64,000 nucleotides of DNA from Candidatus Igneacidithiobacillus taupoensis (GTDB taxonomy: Bacteria; Pseudomonadota; Gammaproteobacteria; Acidithiobacillales; Acidithiobacillaceae). Every line of letters begins with the position of its first letter. Within the stretch, counting starts at the first letter, position 1. The notes below the pieces were generated by a model. It ran no database searches. It was not told the origin of the DNA and saw only the letters and a program-made list of their open reading frames with translations. The position numbers were made by a program, and so were the translations under genes. Below, piece after piece: positions 57,160-64,000 of the stretch. The stretch spans positions 1 to 64,000 of the forward strand of contig JAEPKX010000004.1 of assembly GCA_021375695.1 (NCBI GenBank), given 5' to 3'.

Positions 57160-59754
57160 TTACATTTTTTGATTGACAAAAACGAACTGCTCATCCACCA
57201 GATCCACCCGGATCAATTGGCCTGGCAAGAAATCTCCCCGGAGCAGGCGCTCTGCCAGGGGATTTTCGATCTCTGCCTGGATAGCGCGTTTCAGGGGACG
57301 TGCGCCATAGACTGGATCAAAACCGATTTCGGCCAGCTTGTCCAAAGCGGTATCGCTCAATTGCAGATCCAGATCCCGCTCCCGTAGTCGGGCACGCAGG
57401 CCCGCCAACTGGATTTCGGTAATGGCCCGAAGCTGGCGAGCGTCCAAAGGATGGAAGATCACGATCTCGTCGATACGATTCAGGAATTCTGGCCGGAAAT
57501 GCCCCCGCACCACCCCCATGACCGCACTGCGCATGGCATCCATATCGCCGGTACGGCTATATTCCTGGATCCGGTCCGAACCCAGGTTGGAGGTCATGAT
57601 GATTACAGTGTTGCGAAAATCTACCGTCCGCCCCTGACCATCGGTCAGTCGCCCATCATCCAGCACCTGGAGGAGGACATTGAATACCTCTGGATGAGCC
57701 TTCTCCACTTCGTCCAGGAGCACCACCGAATACGGTTTACGGCGCACGGTTTCGGTGAGATATCCACCTTCCTCATAGCCCACATATCCTGGTGGGGCAC
57801 CAATCAGCCTTGCCACCGAATGTTTTTCCATGAACTCGCTCATATCGATGCGCACCATGTGTTCCTCGCTATCAAAGAGGAATTCGGCGAGGGCCTTGCT
57901 CAGTTCGGTCTTGCCCACCCCGGTGGGACCCAAAAAGAGAAAGGAGCCAATCGGACGGCGCGGATCCGATAGGCCCGCACGGGAACGCCGGATGGCATTG
58001 CTGACCGCCCGAACTGCCTCACCCTGGCCCACCACTCTGGCCTGTAGGCGTTCTTCCATCTTGAGCAGTTTTTCCCGCTCTCCTTCCAGCATCTTGGACA
58101 CAGGAATACCAGTCCAGCGGGCAACCACTTCGGCGACTTCCTCCTCGGTGACTTCGGTGCGCAAGAGGGTGGGCGCCTGGTGTTGGCCGTCTGCAACCTG
58201 TTTTTCAGCCTGTTGAAGCTTGGCTTCCAGGGCGGGAATCTGACCGTACTGAATTTCCGCCATGCGATTGAGATCGCCGGCACGGCGGGCGTTCTCCAAC
58301 TCGATCCGTAGCCGATCCAGTTCTTTCTGGATCTGTGAAGTCCCCTCGATGGCGAGTTTTTCTCTTTTCCAGATCTCTTCTAGGTCATGGAACTTCCGGT
58401 TCAGTTCGCTGATCTGTTGCTCCAGATTTTCCAGACGCTTTTTGCTCGCCTCGTCCTTTTCTTTGGCCAGGGCTACCTTTTCGATATTGAGCTGGATCAG
58501 CCGACGTTCCAGTTCATCGAGTTCTTCGGGTTTGGAGTCGATCTCCATCTTGATGCGCGAGGCGGCCTCATCCACCAGATCGATGGCCTTGTCGGGTAGA
58601 TTGCGATCAGTGATGTAACGATGGGAAAGCTGGGCGGCTGCCACCAGGGCCGGATCGGTAATTCGTACCCCATGATGGGCCTCATAGCGTTCCTTGAGGC
58701 CCCGCAAGATGGCGATGGTGTCCTCCACCGAGGGCTCATCCACCAGGACGCGCTGAAAACGGCGCTCCAAAGCAGCGTCCTTTTCGATGTATTTACGGTA
58801 TTCATCCAGGGTGGTGGCGCCAATGCAATGGAGCTCTCCCCGCGCCAAAGCCGGTTTGAGCATATTGCCGGCATCCATGGACCCTTCGGCTTTGCCGGCC
58901 CCCACCAGGGTGTGGATTTCATCAATAAAGAGAATGATCTGCCCCTGGGTCTTGGCCAGGTCGTTGAGTAGGGCCTTGAGCCGTTCCTCAAATTCGCCAC
59001 GGAATTTGGCACCGGCAATCAGGGCCCCCAAGTCCAAGCCCAGCAGCCGCTTGTTGCGAAGAGACTCCGGGACCTCGTTATTGACGATACGCTGGGCGAG
59101 CCCTTCGACAATGGCGGTCTTTCCCACCCCAGGCTCGCCAATCAACACGGGATTATTCTTGCTGCGGCGCAGCAAGACCTGGATGGTCCGGCGAATCTCC
59201 TCGTCTCGCCCAATGACCGGGTCCAACTTGCCTTGGGCCGCCCGCTCGGTATAGTCGATGGTGTACTTTTCCAGGGCCTGTCGCTGCTCTTCGGCATTGG
59301 GGTCGTTGATCTTTTCGCCACCGTGTAACGCGGTAATGGCGCTTTCCAGGTCTTTGCTGGTAGCGCCGGCCTCCTTGAAGAGGCGTCCCCCATCCCCTTT
59401 GTCTTCCAAAAGGGCGAGGAGGAAATGTTCGGTGGAAATGTAGCTATCTCCTCGTTTCTGGGCAATCTTGTCAGCCAGATTCAGTAGATTGATCAAATCC
59501 CGACCAATCTGGACCTCGCCCGGTCGTCCCTCCACTTTGGGAAGATTCTGTATAGCACGACCCACTTCATTGCGCAGGGCATCCACCCGGACACCGGCTT
59601 TGCTAAGCAAGGGCCGTGCAATGCCCCCTTCCTGATCCAAAAAGGCCTGGAGGAGATGTACCGGTTCGACTTGTTGCTGATCATGACCCAAAGCCAGGCT
59701 CTGGGCCTCCTGCAAGGCCTGTTGAAATTTGGTGGTCAATTTATCGCTACGCAT
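57160..59754 (-). CDS. clpB: ATP-dependent disaggregase ClpB
   Basis: Hexameric AAA+ chaperone that extracts proteins from aggregates with DnaK. The 864-residue protein has an N-terminal Clp repeat domain ([12 protein letters not shown]), first Walker [11 protein letters not shown], a coiled-coil middle domain (rich in Glu, Lys and Leu, about 400-525) and second Walker [16 protein letters not shown] chose the ATG at 59754; an open frame upstream to 59814 has no family match. A sigma-32-like promoter lies upstream. Confidence 0.98.
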   Translation of the reverse strand: MRSDKLTTKFQQALQEAQSLALGHDQQQVEPVHLLQAFLDQEGGIARPLLSKAGVRVDALRNEVGRAIQNLPKVEGRPGEVQIGRDLINLLNLADKIAQKRGDSYISTEHFLLALLEDKGDGGRLFKEAGATSKDLESAITALHGGEKINDPNAEEQRQALEKYTIDYTERAAQGKLDPVIGRDEEIRRTIQVLLRRSKNNPVLIGEPGVGKTAIVEGLAQRIVNNEVPESLRNKRLLGLDLGALIAGAKFRGEFEERLKALLNDLAKTQGQIILFIDEIHTLVGAGKAEGSMDAGNMLKPALARGELHCIGATTLDEYRKYIEKDAALERRFQRVLVDEPSVEDTIAILRGLKERYEAHHGVRITDPALVAAAQLSHRYITDRNLPDKAIDLVDEAASRIKMEIDSKPEELDELERRLIQLNIEKVALAKEKDEASKKRLENLEQQISELNRKFHDLEEIWKREKLAIEGTSQIQKELDRLRIELENARRAGDLNRMAEIQYGQIPALEAKLQQAEKQVADGQHQAPTLLRTEVTEEEVAEVVARWTGIPVSKMLEGEREKLLKMEERLQARVVGQGEAVRAVSNAIRRSRAGLSDPRRPIGSFLFLGPTGVGKTELSKALAEFLFDSEEHMVRIDMSEFMEKHSVARLIGAPPGYVGYEEGGYLTETVRRKPYSVVLLDEVEKAHPEVFNVLLQVLDDGRLTDGQGRTVDFRNTVIIMTSNLGSDRIQEYSRTGDMDAMRSAVMGVVRGHFRPEFLNRIDEIVIFHPLDARQLRAITEIQLAGLRARLRERDLDLQLSDTALDKLAEIGFDPVYGARPLKRAIQAEIENPLAERLLRGDFLPGQLIRVDLVDEQFVFVNQKM

Positions 59755-59786
59755 AAAAAGGATTCTCCAATCGGGTTCTGGGTAGC

Positions 59787-59815
59787 AGATGGGCACCCTA
59801 GGCAGTTTTTTCAAG
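59787..59815 (-). promoter_or_regulatory. sigma-32-like heat-shock promoter of clpB
   Basis: On the minus strand: CTTGAAA (59815-59809), a 14 bp spacer, then GCCCATCT (59794-59787), 32 bp upstream of the clpB ATG. It fits the sigma-32 consensus CTTGAAA-N13/14-CCCCATNT with one mismatch in the -10. It overlaps the last codons of the MFS gene. Confidence 0.75.
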
Positions 59816-60967
59816 GGGACGGGAGTAGTGTTTCATGCCTGACAACAAAACGAAGGCCACCAATGCCATGGCTGCGGCTGCCCCAAAAGCCCCTTGCCCG
59901 CCCCAGTGGCTCCAGGCATAGCCAGCACCCAAAGCGCCAAGTCCACCTCCCAAGCCATAGACCAGACTCGCATACAAGGCCATGCCCCGCGAGCGCAGGG
60001 CTTCGGGGAAGCGCCCAAAAACCCAGTGCACTGCAGCCAAATGAAAAGCAGCATAACTCGCCGCATGGAGAATTTGCACCACGATGATCCAAAAGAAACC
60101 CGGCCACCAGGCAATAACTGCCCAACGCACGCTGGTCAGAAAAAAAGCAATCCCAAAAAGACGCATGGTACCCCACCGCTGGATCCACTGATCTCCAAAC
60201 CAGAAGAAGATCACTTCGGCAAGCACCGCCAAGGCCCAGAGAATTCCCACCACGCCGCTCCCAAAACCATGTGCCTCCACATAGATGGAATAAAAGGCGT
60301 AGTAGACCCCATGACTGCCCTGCTCTAGTACTCCCGCCAGCAAAAAGAGCAACAGCTCGGGCTGCCGTAAGTAAGGAAGAAAGGAGGGGCGCGGCACGGC
60401 CTGGGGGGGCGAAGGAGAAGCAGTTAACGGCAGATAATGACTGAGCCAGGCCGTGCCAAAGAAAAACAACAGCAACAATGGCAAAAATACCTGGTCACCA
60501 AAGCCGCCAAGCAGCACGCCCATCCCCATGGCGAGGGCAATGAATCCCAGGGAGCCCCACAGACGAATTCGTCCATATTGCTTCCCCTGCTGCTGTGCCC
60601 AGGCAAGACTCAGGGCATCTACCAATGGCAAGGTGGCAGCCCAAAAAAAAGAAAAGCCCAGGGTTACCAGCAACAACTTCCAAAAATCCTGCTGGGCAAA
60701 AAAAAGGAGGCCAAAACTCAAGGCGGCAAGATAAGTACCCCAGGGGATCAGCCGACGCGCCGGTTGCCAATGGAGGAGCCAGCCCCACACATTGGGCGCA
60801 ATGACTTTGCTAAACTGGACCGCTGCGGTGAGCAGGCCAATGGCAAAGGCGCTCTGGTCCTGGGACTGGAGCCAGGGACCCCAGTAGGGCAGAAAGGCGC
60901 CCATTGCACAGAAGTAGACAAAATAAAAGGCAACGAGGGCGTTTCCCTCGCGCCGGACCCCTAACAT
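59798..60967 (-). CDS. MFS transporter, HcaT-like (phenylpropionate permease family)
   Basis: A 389-residue 12-helix permease of the nucleoside/phenylpropionate (HcaT) branch of the MFS, with the family N-terminus [21 protein letters not shown]. The substrate is unknown. The ATG at 60967 overlaps the aroC stop by 7 nt; an open frame upstream to 61093 lies inside aroC. Its 3' end contains the clpB heat-shock promoter. Confidence 0.85.
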   Translation of the reverse strand: MLGVRREGNALVAFYFVYFCAMGAFLPYWGPWLQSQDQSAFAIGLLTAAVQFSKVIAPNVWGWLLHWQPARRLIPWGTYLAALSFGLLFFAQQDFWKLLLVTLGFSFFWAATLPLVDALSLAWAQQQGKQYGRIRLWGSLGFIALAMGMGVLLGGFGDQVFLPLLLLFFFGTAWLSHYLPLTASPSPPQAVPRPSFLPYLRQPELLLFLLAGVLEQGSHGVYYAFYSIYVEAHGFGSGVVGILWALAVLAEVIFFWFGDQWIQRWGTMRLFGIAFFLTSVRWAVIAWWPGFFWIIVVQILHAASYAAFHLAAVHWVFGRFPEALRSRGMALYASLVYGLGGGLGALGAGYAWSHWGGQGAFGAAAAMALVAFVLLSGMKHYSRPLEKTA

Positions 60968-62058
60968 TGGCTGGCAATGGGTTCCAGGGGGGGGCGAACC
61001 TGGGCATTTTGCGCCCGGTGTCGGAGATGGTGATCCATGAGGGTGATGGCGATCATGGCTTCGACAATGGGGACTGCACGAATCCCCACACAAGGATCAT
61101 GACGACCCGTAGTGACAACCTCCACGATCTGCCCCTCCTGGTCGATGCTCGGCCGAGGGATGCGGATGCTGGAGGTGGGTTTGACCGCTACCGACAACAG
61201 CAGATCCTGACCCGTGGAGATCCCCCCCAAGACGCCGCCGGCATGATTGCTGGCAAAGCCTTGGGGAGTCAGGGAATCCCCGTGCTGGCTCCCCCGCTGC
61301 TCCACCACGGCAAAGCCGTCGCCAATCGCCACCGCCTTGACGGCGTTGATGCTCATCAAGGCTTTGGACAGATCGGCCTCCAGACGATCAAAGACCGGTT
61401 CTCCCAAACCCACCGGCATCCCCGTCACCCGCGCATCAACGCGCGCGCCAATGGAGTCTCCCTCCTTGCGCAGGGCATCCAGGTATTCTGCCATGCGTTC
61501 CGCAGCAATGGGATCCGGACAGAAGAAGGGATTTTGCTCGATGATCTCGGTGGCAAAGGTCTCGGCCCGAATGGGACCCATCTGGGCCAACCAGGCCTGG
61601 ATGCCAACCCCCAGCTGTTCCCGCAGATACTTGCGGGCCACCGCCCCCGCCGCTACCCGCATGGCCGTTTCTCGGGCCGAAGAACGACCACCACCGCGAT
61701 AATCGCGGATTCCATACTTCATCAGGTAGGTATAATCGGCGTGGCCGGGGCGAAAACGATCCTTGATTTTTTGGTAATCCTGGGAACGCTGATCGGTATT
61801 GTGGATCAGCAGAGCAATGGGCGTTCCAGTGGTGACCCCCTCGAAGACCCCCGAGAGGATTTCTACCTGATCAGCTTCCTGACGCTGGGTGGTATGGCGG
61901 GATTGTCCAGGCCGACGTCGATCCAGTTCTGGCTGAATGTCCTCGGCGCCAAGGGCCAGGCCCGGCGGACAACCATCTATGATGGCACCTATGGCTGGCC
62001 CGTGGCTTTCGCCAAAGGTAGTCACCCGAAAAAGCGCACCGATGCTATTGCCAGGCAC
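60961..62058 (-). CDS. aroC: chorismate synthase
   Basis: Makes chorismate from EPSP, using reduced FMN as cofactor. The 365-residue protein has [19 protein letters not shown] at the N-terminus, the [10 protein letters not shown] motif and the conserved [12 protein letters not shown] near the C-terminus. The start is GTG at 62058, after the folE2 stop. Confidence 0.97.
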   Translation of the reverse strand: MPGNSIGALFRVTTFGESHGPAIGAIIDGCPPGLALGAEDIQPELDRRRPGQSRHTTQRQEADQVEILSGVFEGVTTGTPIALLIHNTDQRSQDYQKIKDRFRPGHADYTYLMKYGIRDYRGGGRSSARETAMRVAAGAVARKYLREQLGVGIQAWLAQMGPIRAETFATEIIEQNPFFCPDPIAAERMAEYLDALRKEGDSIGARVDARVTGMPVGLGEPVFDRLEADLSKALMSINAVKAVAIGDGFAVVEQRGSQHGDSLTPQGFASNHAGGVLGGISTGQDLLLSVAVKPTSSIRIPRPSIDQEGQIVEVVTTGRHDPCVGIRAVPIVEAMIAITLMDHHLRHRAQNAQVRPPLEPIASQC

Positions 62059-62061
62059 CGT

Positions 62062-62859
62062 CTAGTTTTCTCCCTCGATCAAGGCATAGGCCGAGTGATT
62101 GTGAATGGATTCGAAGTTTTCCGAGGCTACCGAATACCTGGCAATGCGGGAGTCGCGCTGCAGACGTAACGCCAGATCTCGGACCATGTCTTCCACGAAC
62201 TTGGGATGATCATAGGCATATTCGGTCACGAATTTTTCATCAGGACGCTTGAGGATGCCGTAGAGCTGGGAGGAGGCCTCGGCTTCTACCACTGCAATGA
62301 GTTCCTCGATCCAGATCGGTTTGCGGTTTTGAATCCAGACACTCACCCGGGAGCGCTGATTGTGGGCACCATACTCCGAGATACTCTTGGAACAGGGGCA
62401 CAGGCTCGTCACCGGGACATGGACGGTAAGTTCCTGAACATACTGATCTTCCTGGAGGATACCCACCCATTCCACTTCGTAGTCCAGGTAACTGCTTACC
62501 CCAGAAACGGGCGCTTTTTTGGATATAAACCAGGGAAACTGGATTTCAATCCGGGCGTCCCGGGCTTCCAGGCGATCCCGTGTGCGCAGGATGAGCTCCT
62601 GGAAGTTCAACACCGACAGGGGATTGCCTTGTTGTTCTTCGAGGATCTGCAAAAAACGGGACATGTGGGTCCCTTTCACTTCGGGAGGGAGGCTGACATA
62701 CATATTGCACAGGGCTGCAACCTGCTGGATCTTCTGGTCCCGATCCTGAATCTGGAGGGGATAACGAAGCGCTTTGACGCCCACCCGTTGGATGGCAATG
62801 GCACGAGGATCGGCTCGACCCTGCACATCTTCCAATAATTCGGCAGCACAATCTCTCAC
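62062..62859 (-). CDS. folE2: GTP cyclohydrolase FolE2 (type IB)
   Basis: Makes dihydroneopterin triphosphate for folate. The 265-residue protein belongs to the FolE2 family, which replaces zinc-dependent FolE and can use other metals; SLCPCSKSISEYGAHNQRS carries the catalytic Cys and metal-binding residues. The start is GTG at 62859, with a strong Shine-Dalgarno GGGGAGG. It lies between dxs and aroC. Confidence 0.95.
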   Translation of the reverse strand: MRDCAAELLEDVQGRADPRAIAIQRVGVKALRYPLQIQDRDQKIQQVAALCNMYVSLPPEVKGTHMSRFLQILEEQQGNPLSVLNFQELILRTRDRLEARDARIEIQFPWFISKKAPVSGVSSYLDYEVEWVGILQEDQYVQELTVHVPVTSLCPCSKSISEYGAHNQRSRVSVWIQNRKPIWIEELIAVVEAEASSQLYGILKRPDEKFVTEYAYDHPKFVEDMVRDLALRLQRDSRIARYSVASENFESIHNHSAYALIEGEN

Positions 62860-62898
62860 CGGAACCTCCCCTTCATTCCTGACAAAATCAGTCAGATA

Positions 62899-64000
62899 TT
62901 ACGCCCCGGATCCCGATTGCTCAAGGCGCGCCAGCAAAGCTCGGCCCGCATTCTCAATTCCTACAGCATCGAGTCCTAACTCCGCCAACCAGAGGTTGCT
63001 CTCCCCGTGTTCAATGAACTGATCGGGCAGACCCAAAATACGCAGCATGGGATGCTCCCCTTGCTCCAGGAAATATTCGGCCACCGCACTTCCCGCTCCC
63101 CCCATGCGTACCCCTTCCTCCACCGTCAGAAAGGCTGCATGGTCAGCAAGCAGGTCGGTCAGCAGCTCCGTATCCAGGGGCTTGATGAAACGCATATTGA
63201 CCACGGTCGCATCCAGCGCCTCGCCAGCGATCATGGCATCCGCCGCGCGGGTGCCAAAGGACAGGATGGCCAGTCGTTTTCCCCGCCGCAGAAGCTCCCC
63301 CTTGCCCCAAGGAAGGACCCTGGATACGTCAGGATCTTGAATGGAGCCAGCAGCCGCACCACGTGGATAGCGCACCAGGACAGGCCCCGCGTGGGCAAAG
63401 CCCGTATTGAGCATGTCCCGCATTTCCTGGGCATCTTTGGGGGCAAGGATGGCCACATTGGGAATACACCGGGAAAAAGCGATATCAAAAGCACCCTGAT
63501 GGGTTGCTCCATCAGCACCGACGATACCTGCCCGATCTACGGCAAACAGGACCGGCAGATTCTGGATGGCGACATCGTGCAGCAACTGGTCGTAGGCCCG
63601 CTGCAAAAAGGTGGAATAAATGGCAACCACAGGATGAAAGCCTTCACAGGCCAAACCGGCCGCAAAGGTCACCGCATGCTGCTCGGCAATACCCACGTCG
63701 AAGTACCGTTCGGGAAAGAGTTGTTCGAAACGAACCAAGCCTGAACCTTCCCGCATGGCTGGGGTGATCCCCACGAGTTTGGCTTCTTTGGCTGCCTTGT
63801 CGCAGAGCCAGTCACCAAAAACCTGGGTATAACTCAGGACCGAGGACTTGTGCATGGCACCATTCCTCGGATCAAAGGGGGTAACGCCATGATATCCGCA
63901 GGGGTCCAATTCTGCGGGAGCAAAGCCCTTACCCTTCCGGGTGATTACATGGAGCAAACGCGGCCCCTTGATTTTTTTCAGATTCTCCAAGGTCGGGAGA
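62899..64000 (-). CDS. dxs: 1-deoxy-D-xylulose-5-phosphate synthase, 5' part beyond the window
   Basis: First enzyme of the MEP isoprenoid pathway, a thiamine diphosphate enzyme. Only the C-terminal ~365 residues are inside the window; the frame is open to the right edge. [17 protein letters not shown] matches the end of the first domain, [12 protein letters not shown] lies in the second domain, and the C-terminal transketolase domain follows. folE2 starts 39 bp downstream. Confidence 0.97.
   Translation of the reverse strand, partial: LPTLENLKKIKGPRLLHVITRKGKGFAPAELDPCGYHGVTPFDPRNGAMHKSSVLSYTQVFGDWLCDKAAKEAKLVGITPAMREGSGLVRFEQLFPERYFDVGIAEQHAVTFAAGLACEGFHPVVAIYSTFLQRAYDQLLHDVAIQNLPVLFAVDRAGIVGADGATHQGAFDIAFSRCIPNVAILAPKDAQEMRDMLNTGFAHAGPVLVRYPRGAAAGSIQDPDVSRVLPWGKGELLRRGKRLAILSFGTRAADAMIAGEALDATVVNMRFIKPLDTELLTDLLADHAAFLTVEEGVRMGGAGSAVAEYFLEQGEHPMLRILGLPDQFIEHGESNLWLAELGLDAVGIENAGRALLARLEQSGSGA

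Noticed and set aside
60904-62169. A 421-codon open frame antisense to aroC and folE2
   Set aside because: It shadows two clear genes, shows no domain, and crosses the gene boundary without regard to it.

Overview
The window looks like a chromosomal core segment of an acidophilic sulfur-oxidising proteobacterium, most like Acidithiobacillus. This is inferred from gene content and order, protein character and a moderately high GC content; no database was searched. Non-ATG starts (GTG, TTG) are common and most operons are packed with 1-20 nt overlaps. No insertion sequence, prophage, CRISPR array or plasmid gene was seen.

Layout. 1-5.5 kb: the end of a c-di-GMP (GGDEF-EAL) protein carrying a CZB-like tail, a DUF3429 membrane protein, pgsA-uvrC-DUF971 and efp. 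5.5-9.3 kb: the dTDP-rhamnose operon rfbBDAC, then ftsB. 9.3-13.1 kb: pyrG-kdsA-eno. 13.2-23 kb: the fatty-acid cluster yceD-rpmF-plsX-fabH-fabD-fabG-acpP-fabF-pabC-mltG-tmk-holB-pilZ, all on the minus strand. 23-28.4 kb: yihY, hda, sodB, purM-purN, a MoCF-domain protein and an unknown membrane-anchored protein. 28.4-32.2 kb: usp-TSUP-TIGR02186, and a divergent dihydrolipoamide-dehydrogenase-like gene.

32.2-38.8 kb is the most distinctive region. It has a sigma-54 activator whose PAS-like sensor carries the cysteine spacing I recall for the sulfane-sulfur sensor FisR. A perfect sigma-54 promoter and an upstream dyad lie in the divergent gap. The promoter drives a persulfide-dioxygenase-like protein that has lost its metal ligands, followed by cydA, cydB, a two-helix CydX-like protein and a 33-residue membrane peptide. 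The simplest reading is that sulfane sulfur switches on a sulfide-tolerant bd-type quinol oxidase. A second perfect sigma-54 promoter at 45.16 kb drives an Asr-like (acid-shock) secreted Lys/His-rich peptide.

38.8-46.1 kb: thiC with a TPP riboswitch, PPK2, a TRIC-family channel, an SDR, an MsbA-like ABC exporter, the Asr-like gene, a Sel1 protein and tRNA-Leu(UAA). 46.3-48.4 kb: a small anchored protein and a DUF3311/sodium-solute symporter pair. 48.5-53.6 kb: folD-ppk1-parA-CYTH/CHAD, all overlapping; it joins polyphosphate synthesis, a ParA-type ATPase and a polyphosphate-binding CHAD protein, and may position polyphosphate granules. 53.6-64 kb (minus strand): dxs, folE2, aroC, an MFS transporter, clpB with a sigma-32-like promoter, a lipoprotein of the DsbC/DsbG type and pepN.
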